The notes under the pieces were generated by a model. The model did not search any database and was not told the origin of the DNA. It saw nothing but the letters and a program-made list of their open reading frames with translations. The translations under genes were made by a program, and so were the position numbers. From Misgurnus anguillicaudatus (lineage: Eukaryota; Chordata; Actinopteri; Cypriniformes; Cobitidae), in NCBI RefSeq assembly GCF_027580225.2, contig NC_073361.2, positions 34,031,501-34,095,500 on the forward strand: DNA of 64,000 nucleotides, in the 5' to 3' direction. How positions within the stretch are numbered: the stretch's first letter is position 1; every line of letters starts with the position of its first letter. Below are positions 34,101-40,740 of the stretch, piece by piece.

Positions 34101-36765
34101 GAGCATCACAGGAGCCTGATATTTAATATGATCTTACTCAGTCAATATTAATCATATCAAGATTATATTATATTTTGAGTTTGAGTTTAAATGAAGGCTG
34201 ATGGATAAATGAATGTGTGGATATCTATCTATTATAGAGAGATATATAAACAACAATATTCACCTTTAACCTGTGTGAGTGTTTATTTGAAAGCTCAGGT
34301 TTCAGTGAAAGCAGATTAATGAGTCAGATTGTGTCTGTGATTTACACACATGAACGTGTTGCGTTACATTCTTGTGTCGTCATCATTGAGTATGATAAGA
34401 ATGTCATGTGTGTCTCATGTCTTTATTTGGTCATTTCTCTTTCTCAGTGTGTTGCCATGGATGACACCGAGAGTATCCCAGAATCCCATCAGTTTGGATT
34501 GTCTCGACACAGTCACGTGATCATGGCCTTTAAGAATAAGACGGTCAGAACGAGGTAAACCTTTAACCGCCATCACCACAACAACAGGAATGAAGCGTCT
34601 CTGGTATGAATCTAATGAAATGTGTTTGTCAGTTTTACAGTGAAGATGTCGGTGCGCACGTTCTCTCGCAGCGGCGTTCTCTTCTACATGGCCAACGCTA
34701 ACCAGCAAGACTACGCAGTGCTGCAGGTGCACAACGGTCGTCTGCTGTTCTCCTGTGATTTGGGCAAAGGTCCCGCCAGCGCCACGCTGCCCATCATCAT
34801 CAGTGACGGCCTCTGGCACACCGTCAGTTCCTTCTGCATTCAAACAAACCTTTATATTGAGAGAAGAGCTGTGTGATCTGATGTGTGTGTGTTTGTGTTT
34901 GTGCAGGTGAAAGCAGAATTCAGTAAGAAATCAGTGATGATCAGCGTGGACGGCTCAGACTCGGATCACAGCCCTACTAAAGGACACACATTAGACGTGG
35001 AGGGGAAGTTATATGTCGGAGGACTTCCAGCGACATATACAGCCAAGAGAATCGGAAATGTAATTCAGCTTATTGTGCTTGCTTCATTACAATTCAATAC
35101 AACACCAAAACATCAGATATCAATAATACTAATAATCGATGCTAGAGTACTCATCATCCCTTTAATGGCTTGTGTTATCACATCTTTCAAATGTGTTTTT
35201 AACAGCTAGTTTGTGTTGTATAATTCAGGTGACACACAGTCTGGCGGGCTGTGTACAGAACGTGATGTTTAACAGCGTCCTGATGAACCTCAGCAGTCCG
35301 ATGTCTTCTTACTCCACGCGTTCCTGCTACAGTAAAGTTCAGGACGGGACGTTCTTCAGCGGGAGAGGACACGCTGCCTTCAGTAAGAGTCTCATTATGT
35401 TGCAGTAGATAATAAAAGCATCAGTAGTAATAATAATAATAATCATTTTCCTGTGTTTCTACAGTGAAGGACGGTTATAACGTTGGCTCAGATGTGACGG
35501 TGACTTTAGAGTTTCGCTCTACGGTGTCAGATGGAGTTCTGTTGGGAATCAGCAGCAGTAAAGTGGACGCCATCGGTCTGGAGCTCATCAATGGACAGGT
35601 TTGTGCCGCACACCCGTGTTGTGATACACAAGAGCTGCTGTCGGATTGATATTAATGTTGTTCACGCTCTCACAGGTCGTGTTTAATGTAAATAACGGCG
35701 CGGGCCGCATCACGGCTATCAGCAGGTCACGTGGACTCTTGTGTGACGCTCGCTGGCACTCTATAGTGGCCAAAAAACAGAAACACAGTCTGAGTTTGAC
35801 CGTAGACGGCGTTACCGTCACCACAGAGAATCCGTACTCATCATCTACCTCAGCTGAGACCAAAAACCCAATCTATGTTGGTGGATATCCAGGTACTGTA
35901 CCTTTAAACAGTTATGTTTACGTTCATTATTATGAGATCTACTCTTTCAACAAAAATCTGTAATACTGTAAGAGCAAAATGAGTTTTACTTAAAGGGGGC
36001 CATGGCACAAGACTTTTTTAAGATGTCAAATAAATCTTTGGTGTCCCCAGAGCACATATGTGAAGTTTTAGCTCAAAATACCATATAAATAATTTATTAT
36101 AACATGTTAAAATTGCCACTTTGTATGTGTGTGCAACAATGTGCCGTTTTGGGTGTGTCCTTTAAAATGCAAATGAGCTGATAAAATTCAAACACTGATC
36201 ACAATGATGGTGGTTTGTTGAAATTAAAACTCAATTGTGCTTTTCTCTGCACTAAATGTCAGTGCTGTGATTGGATAGTGCAGATTAAGGGGTGGTATTA
36301 TTATAATAAGAGCTCCTTCTGAAATCACAAGGGGAGACAAATTTCAATGAGCTATTTTTTTCACATACTTGCAGAGAATGGTTTACCAAAACTAAGTTAC
36401 TGGGTTGATCTTTATCACATTGTCTAGGTTGATAGAAGCACTGGGGACCCGATTATAGCACTTAAACATGGAAAAAGTCAGATTTTTAGGATATGACCCC
36501 TTTAAGTGTAAATCTGAACTTTGTAAGAGGATTAGAGGTGTAACCTCATTAAGTGATGTAGTAAACATAAGAGCGCTACATTTCTTTGTGTTGCTTTGTG
36601 TCAATCACAGGTGATGTGAAGCAGAACTGTCTGGTGGGACGAAAAGCGTTTCGCGGCTGTATGAGGAACCTGCGTTTGATGAAGGGTCACGTCACAGATG
36701 TCCTAGACTTCACTTCAGCCTTCACATACGCGCATGTGTTTCCTCACGCCTGTCCTGCTGCATAA
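3757..36765 (+). CDS. lama1: laminin subunit alpha-1, complete coding region in 63 exons
   Basis: Laminin alpha-1 is a secreted basement-membrane chain that forms a trimer with beta and gamma chains. It self-assembles through its LN domain and binds cell receptors through its LG domains. I joined 63 exons at AG/GT boundaries; the phases agree throughout and give 9243 nt, 3080 aa plus stop. Human LAMA1 is about 3075 aa, also with 63 exons. The reading matches alpha-1 rather than alpha-2, for example [12 protein letters not shown] after the signal peptide, SLNLTG at the start of the coiled coil and [14 protein letters not shown] in LG1. No frameshift or internal stop was met. In zebrafish, lama1 is the bashful locus (established knowledge), needed for notochord and eye development. 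Exon coordinates are in the domain entries below. The gene is convergent with arhgap28. Confidence 0.97.
3830..7401 (+). other. lama1: lama1 intron 1
   Basis: The intron is 3.6 kb and AT-rich. It opens with a CA repeat (3841-3866). It contains a tandem array at 4341-4480 and palindromic CCATGGTTA-type words around 4060-4570. No other gene was recognised. First introns often hold enhancers, but none can be identified from sequence alone. Confidence 0.6.
4341..4480. repeat. Tandem repeat of about 30 bp
   Basis: Between four and five copies of a unit reading ACATGGTTATTACACTTTT plus ACCACAAAAA follow one another with few changes. The array ends in a poly-C/poly-A run. Confidence 0.85.
7402..13088 (+). 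CDS. lama1: lama1 exons 2-6: laminin N-terminal (LN) domain
   Basis: Exons are 7402-7572, 7693-7805, 12144-12386, 12657-12836 and 12999-13088 (residues about 25-290). The LN domain drives calcium-dependent polymerisation of laminin in basement membranes. Visible landmarks are [75 protein letters not shown] and [15 protein letters not shown], all strongly conserved in alpha-1 chains. The last of these leads into the first LE repeat. All junctions are GT-AG. Intron 3 (7806-12143) is the longest in this part and is repeat-rich. Exon 6 has a CT repeat in its acceptor tract and a CA repeat just past its donor. Confidence 0.96.
9252..9312. repeat. (GT)n microsatellite
   Basis: About 30 uninterrupted GT units lie in lama1 intron 3. 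Confidence 0.97.
9684..9950. repeat. Dispersed fish repeat with palindromic ends
   Basis: The sequence starts CGTCTCGGGTTACGTATG and continues with CCTGAGAAGGGAACGAGACG. It ends TTCCCTCAAAAGGGAA. This signature is familiar from many cyprinid sequences, but I cannot assign a family name. Confidence 0.6.
10966..12087. mobile_element. MITE copy A, split by a later insertion
   Basis: 10966-11439 aligns along most of its length with the MITE at 35990-36505 (GAAGTTTTAGCTCAAAATA, TTGGATAGTGCAGATTAA). The missing tail (TATGTCTCCTTTAA) is found at 12074-12087, after the element at 11440-12073. The left terminal repeat of this copy is gone. Confidence 0.82.
11440..12073. mobile_element. TG...CA element inserted in MITE copy A
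   Basis: The element is 634 bp. It begins TGTCACGACC, ends GCCCATGACA, and is flanked by a direct repeat TATGT (11435-11439 and 12074-12078). TG...CA ends with a 5-bp target duplication suit a solo LTR; the short inverted ends would also allow a DNA element. The open frames inside it are not recognisable proteins. Confidence 0.7.
12937..12992. repeat. lama1: (CT)n microsatellite forming the exon 6 polypyrimidine tract
   Basis: The CT run continues directly into TTTACAG, the acceptor of lama1 exon 6. Confidence 0.95.
13099..13192. repeat. lama1: (CA)n microsatellite next to the exon 6 donor
   Basis: CA/ACAC units start about 10 bases after the lama1 exon 6 donor and run for about 90 bases with few interruptions. 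Confidence 0.95.
13235..13453. mobile_element. Shortened copy of the TTAAAGGTGCAG MITE
   Basis: It shares the ends (GTGTAGTGTGTAACTTTTAG and CTACACACTGCGCCTTT) and internal words with the fuller copy at 16372-16744, but is shorter and more diverged. Confidence 0.75.
13721..16033 (+). CDS. lama1: lama1 exons 7-11: LEa (laminin EGF-like) repeats
   Basis: Exons are 13721-13838, 13994-14172, 15248-15353, 15572-15729 and 15893-16033 (residues about 291-524). They encode eight-cysteine laminin EGF-like modules forming the rod next to the LN domain; [46 protein letters not shown] and [11 protein letters not shown] are clear. Exon 10 has two in-frame acceptors 12 nt apart (exon start 15572 or 15584). 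The upstream one gives better length agreement with human LAMA1. Introns here carry several transposon-derived repeats. Confidence 0.95.
14272..14759. mobile_element. MITE with TTAACTCTTTCCCCGC ends
   Basis: The inverted termini are TTAACTCTTTCCCCGC at the left and GCGGGGAAAGAGTTAA at the right; TTAA may be the target duplication. Two shorter relatives lie at 20467-20597 and 20694-20983. Confidence 0.85.
14820..15195 (-). mobile_element. tRNA-derived SINE, interrupted
   Basis: Read on the - strand, 15129-15195 has tRNA-like A and B box regions (TAGCTCAGTGGTAAAGCA and GGGTTTGAACCC). 14820-14896 is the conserved tail (TGGATAAAAGCATCCGTCAAATCC-type). The halves are separated by the insertion at 14897-15128. 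This is a common fish SINE type. Confidence 0.75.
14897..15128 (+). mobile_element. Non-LTR retrotransposon 3' end inserted in the SINE
   Basis: The insert ends in AATAAATAAAAAATGATGATG, a repeat tail of GAT units. It is bounded by a perfect TGTGTT duplication (14891-14896 and 15129-15134). A 5'-truncated LINE end, possibly RTE/Rex3-like from the GAT tail, is the simplest reading. Confidence 0.65.
16075..16917. mobile_element. Long foldback element containing a nested MITE
   Basis: The left arm (16075-16250) and right arm (16745-16917) are inverted copies. Compare CACAAAATATTTCATTTATT with AAATAAATTAAATATTTTGTG, and CATTGAGCACGAATTTCTAT with ATAGAAATTTGTGCTGAGTG. A G/C-richer inner inverted pair lies near 16262-16370. 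A MITE (16372-16744) interrupts the right side. Confidence 0.82.
16372..16744. mobile_element. MITE with TTAAAGGTGCAGTGTGTAA ends
   Basis: Near-perfect terminal inverted repeats (TTAAAGGTGCAGTGTGTAA at the left, TTACACACTGCACCTTTAA at the right) bound about 370 bp inside a foldback element. A TTAA target is implied. Confidence 0.9.
16999..17446. repeat. lama1: (GATT)n/(GTTT)n tetranucleotide array at the exon 12 acceptor
   Basis: About 450 bp of GATT units alternate with blocks of GTTT, ending about 7 bases before the lama1 exon 12 start. The reverse strand reads as an artificial Ile-Asn-Gln-Ser open frame that is not a gene. Confidence 0.97.
17453..19126 (+). CDS. lama1: lama1 exons 12-15: first laminin IV (L4) domain
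   Basis: Exons are 17453-17614, 18034-18135, 18685-18899 and 19030-19126 (residues about 525-716). The L4 domain is a globular insert within an LE repeat. [48 protein letters not shown] and [12 protein letters not shown] follow the family pattern. Exon 12 begins right after a tetranucleotide array of about 450 bp, with the acceptor GGTCTTAG only about 10 bases beyond it. Conservation is lower than in the LN domain, as expected for L4, but the frame is open throughout and the phases join correctly. Confidence 0.93.
19195..19238. repeat. lama1: (CT)n microsatellite forming the exon 16 polypyrimidine tract
   Basis: The CT run continues into CTTCAG, the acceptor of lama1 exon 16. Confidence 0.95.
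19241..22934 (+). CDS. lama1: lama1 exons 16-24: LEb repeats
   Basis: Exons are 19241-19351, 19547-19674, 20000-20086, 20174-20385, 21722-21828, 21930-22110, 22240-22376, 22470-22703 and 22791-22934 (residues about 717-1163). They encode a run of laminin EGF-like modules, the middle rod of the short arm. Motifs include [75 protein letters not shown] and CKSGTFGL. Cysteine spacing is intact in every module. Exon 16 uses a CT microsatellite as its polypyrimidine tract. The intron after exon 19 holds two MITE copies, and the one after exon 24 holds a large minisatellite. Confidence 0.96.
20467..20597. mobile_element. Short copy of the TTAACTCTTTCCCCGC MITE
   Basis: It starts TTAACTCTTTCCCCGCCAGCG and ends GGCAGGGAAAGAGTTAA, with inverted ends and a truncated interior. 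Confidence 0.8.
20694..20983. mobile_element. Diverged copy of the TTAACTCTTTCCCCGC MITE
   Basis: It starts TTAACTCTTTTCCAACCAG and ends TGGTGGGAGTTAA. Internal words (GACACCTAGTGAATAATAGC) match the 14272-14759 copy in inverse orientation. Confidence 0.72.
22964..23712. repeat. Minisatellite of about 22 bp inside an inverted-repeat element
   Basis: From about 23035 to 23640 a unit like TTTGCGTCATTTGTGCATGAA repeats about 28 times, with an extra period of 198 bp. The flanks are inverted: TGTGCGTTCACATCAGAC at the left, and ATCTGGTGTGAAAGCACCA at the right. The array therefore seems to be the expanded core of a MITE in lama1 intron 24. Confidence 0.85.
23824..24693 (+). CDS. lama1: lama1 exons 25-28: second laminin IV (L4) domain
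   Basis: Exons are 23824-24006, 24099-24284, 24368-24495 and 24576-24693 (residues about 1164-1368). [52 protein letters not shown] and [14 protein letters not shown] match the second L4 domain of laminin alpha-1. So do [30 protein letters not shown] and [13 protein letters not shown]. All four exons are close together and canonical. Confidence 0.96.
24845..25709 (+). CDS. lama1: lama1 exons 29-32: LEc repeats
   Basis: Exons are 24845-24985, 25121-25239, 25341-25427 and 25516-25709 (residues about 1369-1548). They encode the last laminin EGF-like modules before the coiled coil: [49 protein letters not shown] and [19 protein letters not shown]. The final split codon joins exon 32 to the SCDDDC start of the coiled-coil region, as in mammals. 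A CA repeat starts about 20 bases past the exon 31 donor. Confidence 0.95.
25794..29894 (+). CDS. lama1: lama1 exons 33-44: coiled-coil domain (domains II/I)
   Basis: Exons are 25794-25930, 26022-26120, 26201-26312, 26390-26546, 26628-26838, 26917-27033, 27116-27279, 27375-27513, 27603-27705, 27801-27917, 28032-28214 and 29740-29894 (residues about 1549-2113). This segment pairs with laminin beta and gamma chains to form the long arm. [20 protein letters not shown] opens it, and it then runs as heptad-like, Glu/Leu/Asn-rich helix with many N-glycosylation sequons. [12 protein letters not shown] and [21 protein letters not shown] are recognisable landmarks. Sequence identity to mammals is low here, as usual, so assignment rests on phase and order. 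Exon 33 has a second in-frame donor 6 nt downstream (end 25936). Confidence 0.93.
28381..28742. repeat. Degenerate interspersed repeat, copy 2
   Basis: It shares CGGGACACCTAAGTTTGC, ATTTTAATCTATCAC and CTATATATCGTTGGAA with the copy at about 70-545. It lies in lama1 intron 43, otherwise 1.5 kb of AT-rich sequence in which I see no exon. Confidence 0.65.
29945..30256. mobile_element. Multi-palindromic MITE, CCAGCATAAGCTGGT type
   Basis: The ends are CTACTGAAAAATCCAGC and its inverse GGATTTTTCAGTAG. The interior is made of repeated AGCTGG/CCAGCT words able to fold in many ways. A shorter relative lies at 57963-58085. The lama1 exon 45 acceptor follows 41 bases after it. Confidence 0.9.
30298..31093 (+). 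CDS. lama1: lama1 exons 45-48: end of coiled coil and LG1
   Basis: Exons are 30298-30441, 30522-30655, 30741-30888 and 30969-31093 (residues about 2114-2296). [16 protein letters not shown] carries the conserved cysteine (residue about 2124) at the junction of coiled coil and LG domains. LG1 follows with [41 protein letters not shown] and [14 protein letters not shown]1-3 are known to form the main integrin-binding cluster of laminins. Exon 48 ends at a weak donor (ATGAG|GTCTGA), and a CA repeat begins a few bases later. Confidence 0.96.
31100..31132. repeat. lama1: (CA)n microsatellite next to the exon 48 donor
   Basis: CA units begin about 6 bases after the weak donor of lama1 exon 48. Confidence 0.93.
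31186..31987 (+). CDS. lama1: lama1 exons 49-52: LG2
   Basis: Exons are 31186-31336, 31421-31565, 31647-31788 and 31870-31987 (residues about 2297-2482). [75 protein letters not shown] and [19 protein letters not shown] follow the laminin G fold and closely match alpha-1 LG2. Splice phases are consistent across the four exons. Confidence 0.96.
32259..33983 (+). CDS. lama1: lama1 exons 53-56: LG3 and LG3-LG4 linker
   Basis: Exons are 32259-32426, 32954-33105, 33401-33583 and 33800-33983 (residues about 2483-2711). [71 protein letters not shown] and [12 protein letters not shown] define LG3. Exon 56 ends in a Pro/Thr-rich linker ([17 protein letters not shown]) that separates LG1-3 from LG4-5. 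Just before it is ERPRRVLLP, containing an RPRR furin-type motif at residues about 2673-2676. Exon 54 has a weak donor (ACG|GTTTGT), but the phase and sequence across the junction ([13 protein letters not shown]) support it. Confidence 0.94.
32440..32945. repeat. AT-rich tandem array in lama1 intron 53
   Basis: Units of the type GATGTGATGTTATTATT fill the intron. A longer period of 186 bp is visible: CATGTCATGATGTGATG recurs at 32541 and 32727. Confidence 0.85.
34448..35382 (+). CDS. lama1: lama1 exons 57-60: LG4
   Basis: Exons are 34448-34554, 34633-34822, 34907-35059 and 35229-35382 (residues about 2712-2912). [78 protein letters not shown] and [13 protein letters not shown] are clear. LG4 of laminin alpha-1 binds alpha-dystroglycan, heparin and sulfatide in mammals; that is family knowledge and I did not map the binding residues. 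Exon 60 crosses into LG5 with [13 protein letters not shown]. Confidence 0.96.
35465..36765 (+). CDS. lama1: lama1 exons 61-63: LG5 and stop codon
   Basis: Exons are 35465-35598, 35676-35892 and 36611-36765 (residues about 2913-3080). [57 protein letters not shown] and [13 protein letters not shown] match LG5. The chain ends FPHACPAA and TAA at 36763-36765, close to the length and ending of other alpha-1 chains. The last intron (35893-36610) is almost filled by a MITE at 35990-36505. Confidence 0.97.
35990..36505. mobile_element. MITE copy B with TTAAAGGGG ends
   Basis: The left end TTAAAGGGGGCCAT and right end ATATGACCCCTTTAA are inverted. The interior matches copy A (10966-12087). It occupies most of the last lama1 intron. 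Confidence 0.88.
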
Positions 36766-38246
36766 ACCACTGACAACCACTCACACCCCCATATACACAT
36801 ACTGTTGGTCTTATTGTGTTTAGATTTGATAAATGAATAAAATGATGTTGCTTTCTTAGTAAAATAAGTTTCTCGTGTTCCTCTGGATGAGATTTACACC
36901 TTTTTGGAAACATTCCTTGACTGTCTCGCATTCCAAAGCAGAAGATGCTGAGTGATAATGAAACTCTCTCGCTCTCTCTCTTTGACCTGAATGACCTCTT
37001 ATGTACCAGTGATTTATACTCCTGATGATGATGTCATAGTTTGATCATTTTAATTGCATTAGTGTTTCACAATCACAACCTGTGGCTCAACCAAATATTA
37101 CAACATTAATGAAGTCAAATGTAGTCATGAAACCTTAAACATACTGAAGACCAGAGCAATGGTTCATTCTGTCATCTGATGAATAATCAATCCAGCTGTG
37201 GTGTACAGGGTTTGACCTTCATGTTTTTAATGTACTTTTACTGTGTTTCACTCTTAATATCTATGAGCAGAAAATGTTAAGTGAGCGGTCAGTGGTAAAG
37301 CTCAACATCACGGTTACAATTAAAGACCAACCTAATGATCAGATCATCTCACACATTCATCATGACATTAAACACAACAAAAACTCTTTTGGCAATATCA
37401 AAGACTAAAAAAATAAAAAATAAGACACTTGAACATCATAAATAATCCAAATAAACAAAAGTCCATCATCAGAGTGTAAACTTTAGACGTGATGAAGATC
37501 CATGATGATGATGATGATGTGCTATGAAGATTCAGGTCATGAATGCAGATTTATCTTCTCTTCATCATATAAACTGTGTTCATGATGTTCATCTTTAATG
37601 GATTCTCAAAGCTTCAGATGTGCATAAATGCAGTGAGTATTTAATAATGTTGGCAATAATATTGGCCTGAATTAATGAGAGGTAAATATGAATAAGTGTG
37701 GGGTGAATCTCATGATAACAAGACCTGCATAAACTAAATGAATGTTTGTGTATTATTCTCTTTAGTGTGACTATTTAAATCTGAAAGCAAAAAAATACTG
37801 CTGAGACGTTTTTTACATACGAGTAATGAGGTTGTTTTGTAAACAGTAGTTTATGGGCAAGTTTTCACTTGTTTTGTCTTCATGAGATTCACCCGAAGTT
37901 CACATGGCTTCATTAGAAACATGCAGCGTATAGAAACAATACAAAACTGTCATGATGCAGTCAGATAAATTAGTGGTATAAATATGTTTATATACATGCT
38001 CTACTGTACAGTATCTGTATGGTATAAAGTGAATCATGCTTTCACACGCTTGAGGTTTCAGTTCGCACAGTTTTGACACAAACTCAACGACCAGCATTGA
38101 TCTGCGCCAGCGTTCGCTTCAGGAAACTATAATACCATTTCAAAGAGATCAGGTGAAATCTTCAGCAGTTTTTCATAAGCAGATCTCCTCAGTGCTTCTC
38201 TTCTTCAGGGTTAACACTCCAGTTCAGAAAGGTTTGCTGTGTGATC
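36766..38246. other. Convergent 3' intergenic region of lama1 and arhgap28
   Basis: This is about 1.5 kb of AT-rich DNA between the two stop codons. It includes the lama1 poly(A) signal and presumably the arhgap28 3' UTR. No open frame of interest or RNA gene was seen. Confidence 0.6.
36836..36841 (+). terminator. lama1: lama1 polyadenylation signal candidate
   Basis: A canonical AATAAA lies 71 bases after the lama1 stop codon and is the first such hexamer downstream. A T/GT-rich stretch follows, as expected of a cleavage region. It implies a short 3' UTR of about 100 nt. Longer alternative 3' ends cannot be excluded. Confidence 0.65.
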
Positions 38247-39979
38247 TCAGGTCTGCCGTGATTTTAAAATCCATTCACAATGTGGGTTAGCGTGGTAAAC
38301 ATCAAGTAAATAAGCTTCTGGATCCAAACATCGTTCTCCTAGAGTAAACAAAAGCATTCATCAGAGTAATGCAGTCATGATTATGAGATGTTTGGGGTGG
38401 TGACATTGAATCACATCAGCTCTGGTGTTTGCTGTGAATGTGTTTATCAGCTAGTTTCATTGTTTTGGTCAAATCATTGTGGATTCTGTACCCTCATACA
38501 CACAGCACTTGTTTCCAGAAAAGACCCAGAAAATAGTCAAAGAGGCTTCTGTGTGAACACAAACACATCCCATAAATGTTCTGGGATCGCTCCCATAAAG
38601 AGGATCTAGTAACATTGCCGTAACATTCACAGAAAGCCCTCTGTGTGAACAAGAGACAGAAACAATGCTGTAAGGGGTGTGCCGTAGTGAGACCGAGCGT
38701 CATCGCAACAAGAAGTTATGGTTCAGCTTATAATATAAACATATTATAATATATAATTATTAGGGATGCACCGATAGGATTTTTTTGGGCCGATACCGAT
38801 TTAAACAGACAACTTCTGGCCGATACCGATATTAAACACTTGTATACAATACTATACAGTTGGTCTATTAGCTAGTTTATTTCTGCATCAAATTATTTTT
38901 ACTGAACATGGATTGGATCTAATTAACATTCAACTGACCAACATAATAAGAGAGGCACAAATTAAGCTAAAACAAATATAATAAGACAGCATGACAACCT
39001 TCAAAGGTGGTTTTAGCTATTCAGCATTTATTTTATTAACATCATTAACTCATTTTTTACATATAATGGATTTCTTTAAGCAGTTAATTAATAAACAATC
39101 GGTATCGGCCTGTCTTGTGCCATTGCCAATATGCCGATGGTTTCAAATTCATCAAACATCGGCCGATTAATATCGGCGGCCGATACATCGGTGCATCACT
39201 AATAATTATCATAAACTAAAATGCACGTGAGTGGTTTCCGGAGAGAGAAATAATGGATAATATGCAAACTTAAGACACTGTGGGAAAATGCCTACCAAAT
39301 GCAGGACTTTAAATACGTCACGTGTCTTTACGGGATCTTTATGGTATTTGTGTGAATGCATGCACAGATTCTGGAAAATCAAACGATCCCAGACATATCC
39401 CGGATGCATTTTCCATGTATTTTCTGAAATCTCTTTTTGAAAAGGTCTCGTGTCTTCAGAGTGAATCAATTTCTACCAGAAATATTTCTACTTACTGATA
39501 TTTCCTCCAACCTCAAATAGAAACTGCTTCTGTCGTCGACCGGTGCTGCGTGATCCTCGTCTGGAGAGAAGATTCAATCGTGAACACAACACAGAAAAAA
39601 CATCTGTAAAAACAAATGAATCTCATTGTTCGTTCACTCACGAGTTCTCCACGTCGAACCGTGCCATGATATCTCTCGCCTTCATCTCAGCGTTCAGCTG
39701 TATCGCCATTGAAACCTTTGCGTGAAGCGGTGCGTGAACTCTGATGACTCCGTCATGAAGATCTGTGACCTGAACCAAAGAAACGGAGATCCATCAGCAT
39801 CCAGAGATAAACCGTCTGACATTACCCACCCACTCAGATCTTACCTCACTTCTGTTTCTGTCCTTCTCTGTGTTCCACCTTCTCAATAATCTACGCTTGG
39901 TTTTCTCTGAGGTTGGCGTTTTCTTGCCTGTGGCGGCTTCGTTCATCTTTCTGACATGAGAGATCAGGAAACACGGAAC
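38247..39979 (-). CDS. arhgap28: arhgap28 exons 12-15: C-terminal region and stop
   Basis: Exons are 39845-39979, 39642-39769, 39496-39560 and 38247-38338 (residues about 499-637). VPCFLISHVRKMNEA leads to a very basic stretch (KRRLLRRW). GVIRVHAPLHAKVSMAIQLN, ARDIMARFDVENS and QFLFEVGGNI follow. The last exon reads RCLDPEAYLLDVYHANPHCE then WILKSRQT and TGA at 38247-38249. All match the C-terminus of human ARHGAP28. The intron before the last exon contains a hAT-type MITE. No AATAAA occurs on this strand between here and lama1; ATTAAA variants at about 37640-37645 and 37594-37599 are possible poly(A) signals. Confidence 0.93.
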
Positions 39980-40689
39980 CTGAAGGAGATGAAGCACATC
40001 TGTAAACACATTTCAGTTGTCCTGTATTAAATGGGACGTCTTGTTTAAGGTGTAAACTCACCGTCCACAGAAGATCCTGATGTTGGATGAGCAGTCGTAC
40101 GAGATGAGCCGAGCCCACGGCAGTCTGCATCTCCTCCTGTTTGGCGTTCTTACCATGAAAGATGATGAGATTTGGTGCTACAATCATAGAAACGTTCCAC
40201 AGACTCATCCGGTTCTTATCTTCATACGCCACAACTTTTCTGAGGAACTCCAGGAGAGCCTGAGAAGAAACAAAGACCATCATCATCTTCATCATCAAAG
40301 GAGAGCCGAGACCTGGTGTTGTGTTACCAGATACCAAACAGGACACAACATGACTTCTCTGGAAATCAAGTTTAGATCTGGACGCCCCATACGAAACACA
40401 GTTAACATGTCTTAAAATTCATATGGAGGAAAGTAAACAGATTTAACTTTATCATCATGTGTTTATGAATATAATGAACTGTCAGTTTGGGTCGTTTCAC
40501 TTCAGCTCACAACAATGCAATAAAAACAAAGTAAAACTAAATTGACACAAAAGCACATCAGACTGATAGGTGTTAAACCCTAAACAACACAAAACAACAC
40601 AAAACTCTCAGATCTTTAATCTCAATCTCATCAGCTGTCTGTCAAACCTGTTCAGCAACTCAACTGAGATTCATATATTCATTTAAACA

Positions 40690-40740
<51 letters not shown>

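Noticed and set aside
3757..36765. Identity as lama2 (with arhgap18 as neighbour)
   Set aside because: The N-terminus, LG1 and LG2 motifs, chain length and C-terminus match alpha-1 better. The neighbour begins MMDDTDRGGVVLTAFHSF, as in ARHGAP28.
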